NCBI RefSeq assembly: GCF_003201595.1
Contig: NZ_QJJS01000008.1
Span: 1-64,000 of the forward strand
DNA from: Sphaerotilus hippei
GTDB lineage: Bacteria > Pseudomonadota > Gammaproteobacteria > Burkholderiales > Burkholderiaceae_C
Direction: 5' to 3'
DNA length: 64,000 bases
Both the position numbers and the translations under genes were made by a program. Below are positions 28,728 through 40,435 of this stretch, one piece after another (position 1 is the first letter of the stretch; every line of letters starts with the position of its first letter). Below the pieces are notes generated by a model. That model had not been told where the DNA came from, did not search any database, and worked only from the letters and a program-made list of their open reading frames with translations.

Positions 28728-30788
28728 TCAGGACCCGGCCGGGCCCCCGTGTGCCGGCACCCAGACCGTGAAGACCGCGCCACCACCCGGCGCCTCGCCG
28801 GCCTCGAGCGTGCCACCCCAGCGCCGCACCAGCGTGCGGCTGACCCACAGGCCCAGCCCGGTGCCGGTGCCGTTCTGCTTGGTGGTGAAGAAGGGCTCGA
28901 ACAGGCGCTCGCGCAGCTCGGGAGCGATGCCGGGGCCGGTGTCGGACACCTCGAAAGCCACCCCCGCCCGGCCGTCCGGGCTCTCGCGGTCGACCACCCG
29001 GACCCCCAGCCAGCCCTGCTCGGGCATGGCCTGGATGGCATTGACCAGCAGGTTGACCAGCACCTGCTGCAGCTCGCTGTGGTGGGCCCCGACGGCGCGG
29101 GTGGCGGTGCAGGTCTGCTCGACCATGATGCGGGCGCGGCGCAGCAGGTGGCTGACCAGCAGCAGGCAGTCCTGCGCGACGCTCTCCGGCGGCGTGCGCT
29201 CGACGTAGCCGGCGTATTCGGTCGGCCGGGCGAACTGCAGCAGCTTGGCGACGATGAGCCGGATGCGCTGCACCTGCTCGCGGATCAGGCCGATCTCCTG
29301 GCGCACCGGCTCGGCGCGTGAGCCCAGCAGCTCGGTCATCAGCTCGACGTTGCCCTGGATCACCGCCACCGGATTGTTGATCTCGTGGGCCAGGCCCGCG
29401 GTGAGCTGGCCCACGGCGGCGAGCTGCTCCTGGCGGATCATCTGGCGCTGCGTGTCGCGCAGCTGGTCGAGCGCGTCGGCCAGCGCGCGGGTGCGCTCGG
29501 CCACCTGGGCATCGAGCGTGGTGCCGCGGTCCTGCAGCTCGCGGGTCTGGAGCTCCAGGCGCTGCAGCAGGCGGTCGAAGTGATCGGCCAGCGCGCCCAG
29601 CTCGTCGGTGCGGGCCGGCAGGTGCACCCGCGACGACAGCGCCCCGCCCTCCACCTCGCTCATCACCTGGTGCATGCGCTCGACCGGCCGGATGATGCTC
29701 AGCGACAGCTTGCGCGCCAGCCACAGCGCGAACAGCAGCGTGACGACGAACACCCCCACCAGCACCGTCAGCGCCCGGTAGCGTGCGCTGGCATAAGGGG
29801 ATTCGAGGAATCCGACATAGAGCATGCCCACCCGCTGCCCGCGGCTGTCGGTGAGCGGCTGGTAACCCGACACGTACCAGTCGCTGACCACGAAGGCCCG
29901 GTCCAGCCAGGACTGGCCACGCTCCAGCACCGCCTCGTGCACCGCCTGCGACACCCGCGTGCCGATGGCCCGGTCGCCGTGCGGCAGGCGCACGCTGGTG
30001 GCGATGCGCACGTCCCCCAGGAACACGGTGGCCGTGCCGGTCTGGTCGCTCTCACCCGGCGTGGGCGGGTAGACGATGCGGTTGATGTGGTCCACCAGGT
30101 CGACGTTGCGGTTGAGCACCACCGCGCCCACCACGGTGCCGGCGTCCTGTCCCTCGAGCCACACCGGTGCGGCCGAGTGGATGACCAGGGCACGCGCCTC
30201 CTCGGTGCGTGCGTCGGGCCGGGCGCTGGTGGTGGGGCGCAGCGGGATGCGCACCGCGTCCAGCAGCCGGGGCGCCAGCCGCTGCAGGAAGGCCGGCTCG
30301 AACACGTCCAGCGCCGTGGCCGACTGGCCCGCCCGGGCGTTGGCCAGCACCAGCCAGCGGCCGTAGGCCTGGCCGGCCGCCCCGGTGCCGGCACATGCAC
30401 GCACGCGATCCTGGGCATCGAGCAGGCAGAGGTGGTCCAGGTTCAGCGCCAGGCGGCGGCCTTCCAGCCACTCGGCCAGCGGGTGCGCCGCCGGGCCCGC
30501 GACCCGCTCGGAGGCCGGCGGCAGCCAGCGCACCAGCGCGGCCGATTCGGCCAGCGAGCGCACCCGTGCGCCGGTGCTCTCGAGCACGCGATCGAAGTCG
30601 TTGGCCCCGGTGGCCAGATCGGCGCGGACCTTGTTGGTCAGCAACCGGTCGTAGGTGGTGAAGCCCAGGTAGATCACCGCCACCAGCAGCGGGATGGCCA
30701 TCAGCACCGGCAGCACGCCCAGCGCCAGCAGGCGGGCCCGGATCGTCGTCAGGCCGCGCGCACGCAGCAGCGTGCGCAGCGCGTTCAA
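28728..30788 (-). CDS. membrane sensor histidine kinase
   Basis: The 686-residue kinase has two membrane helices (about 24-44 and 340-358) flanking a roughly 295-residue extracytoplasmic domain of Cache type (VVSDWYVSGYQPLTDSRGQRVGMLYVGF is typical). It then has HAMP, a coiled linker (about 400-455), a HisKA domain with phospho-accepting His468 in GLAHEINNP, and an ATPase domain with VSDTGPGIAPEL and GTGTGLGLWV. The proposed start is a TTG overlapping the stop of the response regulator gene (TTGA). The ligand is unknown. Genetic position suggests it senses formate or a related signal for the divergent formate dehydrogenase. Confidence 0.85.
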   Translation of the reverse strand: MNALRTLLRARGLTTIRARLLALGVLPVLMAIPLLVAVIYLGFTTYDRLLTNKVRADLATGANDFDRVLESTGARVRSLAESAALVRWLPPASERVAGPAAHPLAEWLEGRRLALNLDHLCLLDAQDRVRACAGTGAAGQAYGRWLVLANARAGQSATALDVFEPAFLQRLAPRLLDAVRIPLRPTTSARPDARTEEARALVIHSAAPVWLEGQDAGTVVGAVVLNRNVDLVDHINRIVYPPTPGESDQTGTATVFLGDVRIATSVRLPHGDRAIGTRVSQAVHEAVLERGQSWLDRAFVVSDWYVSGYQPLTDSRGQRVGMLYVGFLESPYASARYRALTVLVGVFVVTLLFALWLARKLSLSIIRPVERMHQVMSEVEGGALSSRVHLPARTDELGALADHFDRLLQRLELQTRELQDRGTTLDAQVAERTRALADALDQLRDTQRQMIRQEQLAAVGQLTAGLAHEINNPVAVIQGNVELMTELLGSRAEPVRQEIGLIREQVQRIRLIVAKLLQFARPTEYAGYVERTPPESVAQDCLLLVSHLLRRARIMVEQTCTATRAVGAHHSELQQVLVNLLVNAIQAMPEQGWLGVRVVDRESPDGRAGVAFEVSDTGPGIAPELRERLFEPFFTTKQNGTGTGLGLWVSRTLVRRWGGTLEAGEAPGGGAVFTVWVPAHGGPAGS

Positions 30789-32182
30789 GCCACGCCCCAG
30801 GCCAGGCACTTGCGCTCCAGCGTCTTGCGCGAGATGCCCAGGCGGCGTGCCGCCTCGGACTTGTTGCCCCCCGCCGCCTCCAGCACCCGCAGGCAGTGCT
30901 GCTTCTCGACCAGGTCCAGGCTGTCGGTGCTGGCGGCCGGGGCGGGCTCGCCCGCGGTGGCCGCGCCGTGCCCGCTCCCGTCGAGCACCAGGTAGCCCAT
31001 GATCAGCGAGCGCTCGACCAGGTTCTTCAGCTCGCGCACATTGCCCGGCCAGTCGTAGGCCTGCAGGCGGTGCAGCGCCGCCGGGCTCAGCTCGATGGGC
31101 GGCAGGCCGAGCTGCTGCGACAGCTGGGCGACGAAGTGCGCCAGCAGGCGGGGAATGTCCTCGGTGCGCTCGCGCAGCGGGGGCAAGGTGCATTCGGCCA
31201 CGCGGATGCGGTGGTACAGGTCGGCGCGGAAGCGGCCGGCGGCCACCTCGGCGCCCAGGTCGCGGTTGGTGGCGGCGACCACCCGCACGTCCACCTCGAC
31301 CTCCTGCTCGCCCCCGACCGGACGGATGCGGCGCTCCTCCAGCACCCGCAGCAGCCGGCCCTGCAGGGCCAGCGGCATCTCGGCGATCTCGTCGAGGAAC
31401 AGCGTGCCCCCGCGGGCGTAATAGAACAGCCCTTCACGGGCATGGGCCGCCCCGGTGTAGGCGCCCTTCACGTGGCCGAACAGCTCGCTCTCGATCAGCT
31501 CCGGCGCGATGGCCGCGCAGTTCACCGGCACGAAGGGCCCGCGGGCGCGCGGACTCAGGCGGTGCACCGCCCGCGCGGCCAGCTCCTTGCCCGTGCCCGA
31601 TTCGCCCAGCAGCAGCACGGTGGTGGGCAGCGGCGCCACCCGCTGGATCAGCTCGGCCGCCTGGCGCATGGCCTCGGACTCGCCGACCAGGCCTTCCAGC
31701 CCCGGCGACAGCGCCGACACCTGCCGGCGCAGCACGAAGTTCTCGCGCAGCAGGCGCGAGCGCTCCAGGCAACGCTGGATGGCGTTGAGCACCTGGGCCA
31801 GCGAGAAGGGCTTGAGCAGGAAGTCCGACGCCCCGGCGCGCAGCGCGTCGATGGCGGTGTCCAGGTCGGCGTAGGCCGTCATCAGGATCACCTCGCCCGC
31901 GTAACCCTGCTCGCGCAGCTCGTGCAGCCACTGCACGCCCGAGCGCCCCGGCAGCGCGATGTCGAGCAGCACCACGTCGTGGCGGTGGCCGGCCACCCGC
32001 GGCATGGCCTGCTCGACGCTGCCGGCGGTGTCCACCGCCGTGCCCCGCGCCGCCAGCGCCCGCTGCAGGAAGCTGACCATGCCCGGCTCGTCGTCGACCA
32101 CCAGGATCGAGCACTGCGCCCACTCGCCGAACCGGTCCTCGGCCACGCCGTCCGGCCCGCTCACCGGGCGGCCTCCGGCCAT
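30785..32182 (-). CDS. sigma-54-dependent response regulator (NtrC family)
   Basis: The roughly 465-residue protein has a receiver domain (phosphorylation Asp near 74 in [13 protein letters not shown]). The AAA+ domain has Walker A GESGTGKE, the sigma-54 contact loop GAYTGA, and LFLDEI. A Fis-type helix-turn-helix ([19 protein letters not shown]) closes it. It is the partner of the overlapping kinase and is divergent from the formate dehydrogenase operon, which has a sigma-54 promoter. The start is uncertain: ATG at 32182 is used here, and a GTG at 32233 is possible. Confidence 0.9.
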   Translation of the reverse strand: MAGGRPVSGPDGVAEDRFGEWAQCSILVVDDEPGMVSFLQRALAARGTAVDTAGSVEQAMPRVAGHRHDVVLLDIALPGRSGVQWLHELREQGYAGEVILMTAYADLDTAIDALRAGASDFLLKPFSLAQVLNAIQRCLERSRLLRENFVLRRQVSALSPGLEGLVGESEAMRQAAELIQRVAPLPTTVLLLGESGTGKELAARAVHRLSPRARGPFVPVNCAAIAPELIESELFGHVKGAYTGAAHAREGLFYYARGGTLFLDEIAEMPLALQGRLLRVLEERRIRPVGGEQEVEVDVRVVAATNRDLGAEVAAGRFRADLYHRIRVAECTLPPLRERTEDIPRLLAHFVAQLSQQLGLPPIELSPAALHRLQAYDWPGNVRELKNLVERSLIMGYLVLDGSGHGAATAGEPAPAASTDSLDLVEKQHCLRVLEAAGGNKSEAARRLGISRKTLERKCLAWGVA

Positions 32183-32281
32183 CCGGCCGGCGCCGTCCGC
32201 ACGCACACCCGGTCGCACGCACCCGCGCGCCACCGACGATCAAGGAAGAAGAAGGCCTGCAACACGAAATCAAAGCCCCTG

Positions 32282-32331
32282 TGGGTCGAAATGTCTCTGC
32301 CGTCCGGCGGCAGCTGGGTCGAAATGACCCA
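32282..32331 (+). promoter_or_regulatory. duplicated upstream activator site for the formate dehydrogenase promoter
   Basis: TGGGTCGAAATG occurs twice, at 32282-32293 and 32315-32326, exactly 33 bases apart, about three helical turns. The second copy is the full palindrome TGGGTC-GAAAT-GACCCA (32315-32331). Between them CTGCCG/CGGCAG (32297-32313) forms another inverted repeat. The elements lie about 75 to 125 bases upstream of the expected transcription start. This is the usual range for NtrC-type enhancer sites, and the adjacent regulator is the likely binder. Confidence 0.65.
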
Positions 32332-32381
32332 TATTTTCATCCGTTCATTCTCAAGCCGTTGATTCATATTGAAAAAACGAC

Positions 32382-32397
32382 TGGCACAGAGCCTGCT
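32382..32397 (+). promoter_or_regulatory. sigma-54 promoter of the formate dehydrogenase operon
   Basis: TGGCACAGAGCCTGCT fits the -24/-12 consensus (TGGCAC-N5-TTGCT) with GG and GC at the exact spacing. The start would be near 32408, leaving a 35-base leader with AGGAGGAG before the ATG. Confidence 0.8.
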
Positions 32398-32442
32398 GAA
32401 GGCACGGAACGTTCCGCAGTGCCAGCAGACAGGAGGAGATGG

Positions 32443-35400
32443 ATGGCCCACAAGGATAGTCCCGCCGCATCGGTTCGCGTCAACCGACGCCAGTTCTTCA
32501 GGGTGACGGCCGCCGGTCTCGGGGGCACCAGCGCCGCGATGCTGGGCGTGGCCCCGCTGACCGCCCACGCCGAAGCGCGCCCCTACAAGCTCACCCGCGC
32601 CCGCGAGATCCGCAACACCTGCACCTACTGTTCGGTGGGCTGCGGCCTGCTGATGTACAGCCTGGGCGACGGCGCCAGGAACGCCAAGGCCGAGATCATC
32701 CACATCGAGGGCGATCCGGACCATCCGGTCAGCCGCGGCGCGCTGTGCCCCAAGGGCGCGGGCCTGCTGGACTTCATCCACAGCCCCGGCCGCCTGAAGC
32801 ACCCCGAGGTGCGCGAGGCCGGCTCCAATGAATGGAAGCGCATCTCCTGGCACGAGGCCATCGAGCGCGTGGCCAGGCACATGAAGGCCGACCGCGACGC
32901 CAACGTGGTGGAGAAGAACGCCGAGGGCGTGCCGGTCAACCGCTGGCTGTCCACCGCCATGCTGACGGCCTCGGCCTCGTCCAACGAGACGGGCATCATC
33001 ACGCAGAAGTTCATGCGCTCGCTGGGCATCGTCGCCACCGATGCGCAGGCCCGCGTCTGCCACGGCCCGACCGTCTCGGCACTCGCCTCGACCTTCGGCC
33101 GCGGCGCGATGACCAACTCCTGGGTCGACATCAAGAACGCCGACTTCATCCTGGTGATGGGCGGCAACGCGGCCGAAGCCCACCCGGTGGGCTTCCGCTG
33201 GGCGATCGAGGCCAAGAAGCAGCGCGGCGCCAAGCTGGTGGTGGTCGATCCACGCTTCAACCGCACCGCATCGGTGGCCGACCTGTACATGCCGATCCGC
33301 GCCGGCTCGGACATCGTCTTCCTGGGCGGCGTGATCCGCTGGCTGGTCGAGAACGACAGGATCCACTGGGACTACGTCAAGGCCTACACCAACGCCAGCG
33401 CCATCGTCGGCGAGGGCTACGGCTTCGACGAAGGCCTGTTCAGCGGCTACGACCCCGAGAAGGGCCGGTACGACCGCAGCAGCTGGAGCTACGAGCTCGA
33501 TGCCAGGGGCGAGATCCAGACCGATCCCACCCTCGAACACCCGCGCTGCGTGTGGAACCTGATGAAGGCCCACTACGCGCGCTACACGCCCGAGGTCGTC
33601 ACCGACCTGACCGGCACGCCTAAAGAAGGCTTTCTCAAGGTCTGCGAGCTGCTGGGCGAGACCGCCAGGCCGGACAAGGTCGGCACCATCCTGTATGCGC
33701 TGGGCTGGACCCAGCACACGGTGGGCGCGCAGAACATCCGCACCATGGCGATGATCCAGCTGCTGCTGGGCAACATCGGCATGCCGGGCGGCGGCGTGAA
33801 CGCGCTGCGCGGGCACTCCAACATCCAGGGCCTGTCGGACCTGGGGCTGCTGTCCACGGCACTGCCGGGCTACCTGACCCTGCCCAACGAGAAGGCGCAC
33901 CCCACCTTCGACGACTACCTGGCCAAGACCACGCCCAAGGCGCTGGCGCCCGGCCAGTTCAACTACTGGAGCAACACGCCCAGGTTCTTCGTCAGCCTGA
34001 TGAAGTGGTTCTGGGGCGACAAGGCCACGAAGGACAACCACTGGGGCTACGACTGGCTGCCCAAGTGGGACAAGCTCTACGACGTGCTGCAGGTCACCGA
34101 GCTGATGCACCAGGGCAAGATCAACGGCTTCATCGTGCAGGGCTTCAACCCGCTGGCCTCCTTCCCGGACGCCAACAAGGTGACCGAGGCCTTCAGCAAG
34201 CTGAAGTACATGGTGATCATCGACCCGATCGCCACCGAGACGTCGAGCTTCTGGCAGAACCACGGCGAGTCGCACGACGTCGACCCCGCCAAGATCGCCA
34301 CCGAAGTCTTCCGCCTGCCGTCGACCTGCTTCGCCGAGGAGGACGGGGCCATCGTCAACTCCGGCCGCTGGCTGCAGTGGCACTGGAAGGGCGCCGAGCC
34401 CCCGGGCGAGGCCAAGGCCGACCAGGAGATCATCGGCGAGCTGTTCGTCGCGCTGCGCGAGCTCTACCGCAAGGACGGCGGCCCGGTGGCCGAGCCCATC
34501 CTCAACGTCGCCTGGAACTACCGCGACCCGCTGAGCCCCTCGCCGGAAGAACTGGCCAAGGAGCTCAACGGCCGCGCGCTGGCCGACATCCCGGACCCGA
34601 AGGATGCGACCAGGTTCCTGGCCAAGAAGGGCGAGCAGCTGCCCGGCTTCGCCGCGCTGCAGGACGACGGCAGCACCTCGTGCGCCTGCTGGATCTTCTC
34701 GGGCTCGTGGACGCAGGCCGGCAACCAGATGGCCCGGCGCGACAACACCGACACCGGCCTGGGCAACACGCCAGGCTGGGCCTGGGCCTGGCCGGCCAAC
34801 CGCCGCATCCTCTACAACCGCGCCTCGTGCGACCCGGCCGGCAAGCCCTGGGACCCCAAGCGCAAGCTGATCGGCTGGAACGGCGAACGCTGGACCGGCG
34901 CCGACATCCCCGACTTCAAGGCCGACGCCGCGCCGGACTCGGGCATGAACCCCTTCATCATGAACCCGGAGGGCGTGGGCCGCCTGTTCGCCGTCGACAA
35001 GCTGGTGGACGGCCCCTTCCCCGAGCACTACGAGCCGATGGAGTCGCCGCTGGGCACCAACCCGCTGCACCCCAAGGTGGTCAGCAGCCCGGCCGTGCGC
35101 ATCTTCAAGGGCGACCGGGAACGCCTGGGCACGCACAAGGAGTTCCCCTACGTGGGCACCACCTACCGCCTGACCGAGCACTTCCAGTTCTGGACCAAGT
35201 CCGTGCGCCTGAACGCCATCGCCCAGCCCGAGCAGTTCGTCGAGATCGGCGAGACGCTGGCCCAGGAAAAGGGCATTGCGCAGGGCGACTGGGTCAAGGT
35301 CAGCTCCAGGCGCGGCTTCATCAAGGCCAAGGCGGTGGTGACCAAGCGCGTGAAGGCGCTGCAGGTGGCCGGACAGACGGTGCACCAGATCGGCATTCCG

Positions 35401-35529
35401 CTGCACTGGGGCTGGGAAGGCGTGACCAAGAAGGGCTACCTCACCAACGTCCTGCCGCCGGCCGTGGGCGACTGCAACACGCAGACGCCCGAATACAAGG
35501 CCTTCCTGGTCAACCTCGAGAAAGCCTGA
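32443..35529 (+). CDS. fdnG: formate dehydrogenase major (molybdopterin) subunit, FdnG/FdoG type
   Basis: The 1028-residue periplasmic subunit oxidises formate to CO2. A twin-arginine signal (NRRQFFRVTAAG, residues 14-25) ends near AHA (41-43). A [4Fe-4S] cluster is bound by Cys60, Cys63, Cys67 and Cys102. The active site has Cys206 in VCHGPTVSALASTFG, replacing the selenocysteine of E. coli FdnG, followed by the catalytic His. It is a single uninterrupted frame, so no selenocysteine recoding is needed. It is the first gene of a four-gene operon driven by sigma-54. Confidence 0.96.
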   Translation: MAHKDSPAASVRVNRRQFFRVTAAGLGGTSAAMLGVAPLTAHAEARPYKLTRAREIRNTCTYCSVGCGLLMYSLGDGARNAKAEIIHIEGDPDHPVSRGALCPKGAGLLDFIHSPGRLKHPEVREAGSNEWKRISWHEAIERVARHMKADRDANVVEKNAEGVPVNRWLSTAMLTASASSNETGIITQKFMRSLGIVATDAQARVCHGPTVSALASTFGRGAMTNSWVDIKNADFILVMGGNAAEAHPVGFRWAIEAKKQRGAKLVVVDPRFNRTASVADLYMPIRAGSDIVFLGGVIRWLVENDRIHWDYVKAYTNASAIVGEGYGFDEGLFSGYDPEKGRYDRSSWSYELDARGEIQTDPTLEHPRCVWNLMKAHYARYTPEVVTDLTGTPKEGFLKVCELLGETARPDKVGTILYALGWTQHTVGAQNIRTMAMIQLLLGNIGMPGGGVNALRGHSNIQGLSDLGLLSTALPGYLTLPNEKAHPTFDDYLAKTTPKALAPGQFNYWSNTPRFFVSLMKWFWGDKATKDNHWGYDWLPKWDKLYDVLQVTELMHQGKINGFIVQGFNPLASFPDANKVTEAFSKLKYMVIIDPIATETSSFWQNHGESHDVDPAKIATEVFRLPSTCFAEEDGAIVNSGRWLQWHWKGAEPPGEAKADQEIIGELFVALRELYRKDGGPVAEPILNVAWNYRDPLSPSPEELAKELNGRALADIPDPKDATRFLAKKGEQLPGFAALQDDGSTSCACWIFSGSWTQAGNQMARRDNTDTGLGNTPGWAWAWPANRRILYNRASCDPAGKPWDPKRKLIGWNGERWTGADIPDFKADAAPDSGMNPFIMNPEGVGRLFAVDKLVDGPFPEHYEPMESPLGTNPLHPKVVSSPAVRIFKGDRERLGTHKEFPYVGTTYRLTEHFQFWTKSVRLNAIAQPEQFVEIGETLAQEKGIAQGDWVKVSSRRGFIKAKAVVTKRVKALQVAGQTVHQIGIPLHWGWEGVTKKGYLTNVLPPAVGDCNTQTPEYKAFLVNLEKA

Positions 35530-35544
35530 GGAGGCGCAGACACC

Positions 35545-36456
35545 ATGGCACTGCAATCGCTCGACATCACGCGCCGCTCGGCGACCACCACGCCCTCGAC
35601 CCAGGTCCGCAAGACCATCGAGATCGCCAAGCTCATCGACGTCACCACCTGCATCGGCTGCAAGGGCTGCCAGGTGGCCTGCTCGGAGTGGAACGACATC
35701 CGCGCCGACGTGGGCTCGTGCGTGGGCGTGTACGACAACCCCACCGACCTCTCGGACCAGGCCTGGACGGTGATGCGCTTCTCGGAGACCGAGGAGAACG
35801 GCAAGCTGGAGTGGCTGATCCGCAAGGACGGCTGCATGCACTGCGCCGACCCCGGTTGCCTGAAGGCCTGCCCCTCGCCCGGCGCCATCATCCAGTACGC
35901 CAACGGCATCGTCGATTTCCATCAGGAGCACTGCATCGGCTGCGGCTACTGCGTCACCGGCTGTCCGTTCAACGTGCCGCGCATCTCCAAGACCGACTCC
36001 AAGGCCTACAAGTGCAGCCTGTGCTCGGACCGCGTGGCCGTCGGCCAGGAGCCGGCCTGCGTGAAGACCTGCCCCACCGGCGCCATCCAGTTCGGCTCCA
36101 AGGAGGACATGAAGGAAGTCGCCGAGACCCGCATCGCCGACCTGAAGTCGCGCGGCTACGAGCAGGCCGGCCTGTATGACCCGCCGGGCGTGGGCGGCAC
36201 CCACGTCATGTACGTGCTGCACCATGCGGACAAGCCGCAGCTCTACGCCAACCTGCCCAACAACCCGTCGGTGAGCCCGCTGGTCTCGATCTGGAAGGGC
36301 ATCACCAAGCCGCTGGCCATGCTGGGCCTGGGCGCGCTGGCCATCGGCAGCCTGTTCCACTACATCAGCAAGGGCCCCAACGAGATCTCCAAGGAAGTGG
36401 AAAAGGAGATCGACGACGAAGACCGCGCCGCCGCCGGCCAGGAGAAGCAAGCATGA
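35545..36456 (+). CDS. fdnH: formate dehydrogenase iron-sulfur subunit
   Basis: The 303-residue subunit carries four [4Fe-4S] clusters: [37 protein letters not shown] and CSLCSDR...CVKTCP. It passes electrons from the molybdenum subunit to the cytochrome. A C-terminal membrane anchor (about 250-270, [19 protein letters not shown]) matches FdnH. The GAGGAGGCG ribosome site overlaps the end of fdnG. Its stop overlaps the next start (ATGA). Confidence 0.96.
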   Translation: MALQSLDITRRSATTTPSTQVRKTIEIAKLIDVTTCIGCKGCQVACSEWNDIRADVGSCVGVYDNPTDLSDQAWTVMRFSETEENGKLEWLIRKDGCMHCADPGCLKACPSPGAIIQYANGIVDFHQEHCIGCGYCVTGCPFNVPRISKTDSKAYKCSLCSDRVAVGQEPACVKTCPTGAIQFGSKEDMKEVAETRIADLKSRGYEQAGLYDPPGVGGTHVMYVLHHADKPQLYANLPNNPSVSPLVSIWKGITKPLAMLGLGALAIGSLFHYISKGPNEISKEVEKEIDDEDRAAAGQEKQA

Positions 36457-37073
36457 TCCGCGACCCCAAGGACCTCAAGCGCTACACCGCCAGCGAGCGG
36501 CTCAACCACTGGACGGTGGGCATGTGCTTCATCCTGCTGGCCCTGTCGGGGCTGGCGTTCTTCCACCCGGCGTTCTTCCCGCTGACGCAGCTGTTCGGCG
36601 GGCCGGTGTGGGCGCGCATCCTGCACCCGTACCTCGGCGCGGTGATGGCGCTGGCCTTCCTGATCATCTTCCTGCGCTTCGCCCGGCTCAACACGATGAC
36701 CCCGGCCGACCGCGAGTGGCTGAAGAACGCCCACAAGATGGTCGACGGCGACGACCACGACATGCCCGAGCAGGGCAAGTACAACGGGGGCCAGAAGGTG
36801 ATGTTCTGGGCCCTGGCGCTGTGCATGGCGGTGATGACGGTGTCGGGCGTGCTGATCTGGCGCGCCTGGTTCGGCTTCGACATCACGCTGGTGCGGCTGG
36901 GTGCGGTGGCCCACGCGGCGGCCGGCGCGGTCATGATCGGGCTGATCATGGTGCATGTGTACGCCGCCATCTGGGTCAAGGGCACGGTGCGGGCGATGTG
37001 GTACGGCACGGTCACCCGCGCCTGGGCCCGCCAGCACCACCGCGGCTGGTACCGTCAGGTGACCGGCAAATGA
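36453..37073 (+). CDS. fdnI: formate dehydrogenase cytochrome b556 subunit
   Basis: The 206-residue membrane subunit has four helices and the haem-binding histidines in [21 protein letters not shown], and the [25 protein letters not shown] segment. It reduces the quinone pool. It overlaps both neighbours by 4 bases (ATGA on each side), a sign of tight translational coupling. Confidence 0.95.
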   Translation: MIRDPKDLKRYTASERLNHWTVGMCFILLALSGLAFFHPAFFPLTQLFGGPVWARILHPYLGAVMALAFLIIFLRFARLNTMTPADREWLKNAHKMVDGDDHDMPEQGKYNGGQKVMFWALALCMAVMTVSGVLIWRAWFGFDITLVRLGAVAHAAAGAVMIGLIMVHVYAAIWVKGTVRAMWYGTVTRAWARQHHRGWYRQVTGK

Positions 37074-38011
37074 TCGCGCTCACCACCGACCCCTTCGGCG
37101 GGGCGCCGAACCCGGCCAGCGTGCTGTCGTCCTCGCTCAGCCCGCCGGGCGTGCTGCGGCCCCGCGCGGGCCTGCTGGCCGCCCGTGCCGCCCGGCTGCG
37201 ACACCTGGCCACCGGCCACGAGCTGGCGCCCTGGCTGGACCTGCTGTCGGGCCTGTGCGGGCTGCAGCAGACGCTGCTGGATCACGCGGGCCCAGCCTGG
37301 GCGCCCGGCCAGGCGCCCGACGGCGCCGAGCCCCCGCTGCACGCCGGACATCCGGGCTGGCCGGAGCGGCTGCTGCCGCTGCACCGCGCGCTGCTGGCCG
37401 CGATGCCCGACCGCCAGGGCGACGCGGCGTTCAGCGCGCAGCGCCAGGCCGCGCGGGACCTGCCGGACGCGGCCCTCATCGAACAGGCCCGGGGCCTGCT
37501 GGACCTGGCCCGCGGCCGGCCGCTGCAGCGCCCCGGCCAGGCCGGCGACGTCTGGCTGGCGGCCTCGCTGCAGGTGCTCTGGATCCAGGCGGCCCGGCAC
37601 CTGGCGACGGTGCCGCAGCGTCCGGCCGACGCGTCGACCTGCCCCTGCTGCGGCAGCCTGCCGGTGGCGGGCATCGTGCTGACCGGCGACGGCAAGGCCG
37701 GCTCGCGCTACCTCGAGTGCAGCCTGTGCGCCACCCGCTGGAACGCGGTGCGCGCGCGCTGCACGCTGTGCGACAGCCCGCACGAGGTCGAGTACCTCGG
37801 GCTGGAAGGCCACCACCCGGCCGTGCTCGCCGAGGCCTGCGGTGACTGCGGCGGCTACCTGAAGACGCTGTTCCAGGACAAGGACCCGGACGTCGATCCG
37901 GTGGCCGACGACCTCGCCTCGCTGCGGCTGGACGTCGCCACGGGCGAGGCCGGCCACGGGCGGGCCGGCGTCAACCTGTTCCTGCTCGAGGCCGAGGCGC
38001 TCGGGTCCTGA
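37070..38011 (+). CDS. fdhE: formate dehydrogenase accessory protein FdhE
   Basis: The 313-residue protein matches FdhE, which is needed for assembly of exported formate dehydrogenases. The C-terminal half has four cysteine pairs of the rubredoxin-like type: CPCCGSLPVAG, CSLCATRWNAVRARC, CTLCDS and ACGDCGGYLK. The latter region also has the DPDVDPVADDLASL family tail. The N-terminal half is helical. It overlaps fdnI and ends before a 28-base perfect palindrome. Confidence 0.92.
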   Translation: MIALTTDPFGGAPNPASVLSSSLSPPGVLRPRAGLLAARAARLRHLATGHELAPWLDLLSGLCGLQQTLLDHAGPAWAPGQAPDGAEPPLHAGHPGWPERLLPLHRALLAAMPDRQGDAAFSAQRQAARDLPDAALIEQARGLLDLARGRPLQRPGQAGDVWLAASLQVLWIQAARHLATVPQRPADASTCPCCGSLPVAGIVLTGDGKAGSRYLECSLCATRWNAVRARCTLCDSPHEVEYLGLEGHHPAVLAEACGDCGGYLKTLFQDKDPDVDPVADDLASLRLDVATGEAGHGRAGVNLFLLEAEALGS

Positions 38012-38014
38012 GCC

Positions 38015-38042
38015 GACGCTCCCGGCCGCGGCCGGGAGCGTC
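38015..38042. terminator. perfect 13-base-pair hairpin between convergent genes
   Basis: GACGCTCCCGGCC (38015-38027), GC and GGCCGGGAGCGTC (38030-38042) are exact inverted repeats, lying 4 bases after fdhE and 10 bases before the end of the convergent ABC-F gene. It probably stops both transcripts, although no T tract is present. Confidence 0.6.
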
Positions 38043-38051
38043 CGGCCGGGC

Positions 38052-39959
<1,908 letters not shown>

Positions 39960-40200
39960 GGGGAAGGTTCCGGAAGCGTGCCCGGCCGCCAGGGCCGTCG
40001 ACATCGCCAGATGTGGTTGCAGAGCGCCGGATTATGGACAAGGTGGACCCACCCTGCCGCGCCGTGCATTCATGCACGAAGCGCACGCCCGGGACGGAAC
40101 AGCCCCCGACATGGGTGACTTTTCGCATCTCCAACCCCCGCGAGGCCGCCTTAAGGTGCGTCCAGCGCGACGGATCACGCCGCGATCACAGGAGGCCGTG

Positions 40201-40425
40201 ATGGCATTTCCGGACGACACCGCGCCGATGCGCCTGGCCACCGAGGACGACCCGCTGCCGCTGGTCGACCTGAAATGGCTGATGTGCGCCTATGGGGACT
40301 GGCTCGACGTGCCCCGGGTCCGGCGTGAACCGGCTTATGCCCGGGCCTGCCTGGAACTCGCGCTGGCGATGCCGCTGGAGCTGATCCGGCGCACCGCCGA
40401 GCGGGTGCTCAAGCCCTGGCTCTGA
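40201..40425 (+). CDS. hypothetical 74-residue protein
   Basis: The frame begins at an ATG with GGAGG just upstream (AGGAGGCCGTG spacing). It is acidic at the N-terminus and basic at the C-terminus, with an amphipathic middle (LVDLKWLMCAYGDWLDVPRVRREPAYARACLELALA). It has one cysteine at each end of that stretch and no membrane helix. No family is recognised. It stands alone, divergent from the ABC-F gene and convergent with lnt. Confidence 0.6.
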   Translation: MAFPDDTAPMRLATEDDPLPLVDLKWLMCAYGDWLDVPRVRREPAYARACLELALAMPLELIRRTAERVLKPWL

Positions 40426-40435
40426 AGCCCGCGGC

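Noticed and set aside
32443-35529. Selenocysteine codon in formate dehydrogenase
   Set aside because: The active-site codon encodes cysteine (residue 206) and no in-frame TGA interrupts the gene.
32161-36450. Very long open frame on the minus strand, antisense to the formate dehydrogenase genes (about 1429 codons)
   Set aside because: The product has no recognisable motif and is dominated by Val, Ala, Gly, Arg and Leu, as expected for the reverse of a GC-rich gene. The plus-strand frame is a clear molybdopterin enzyme.
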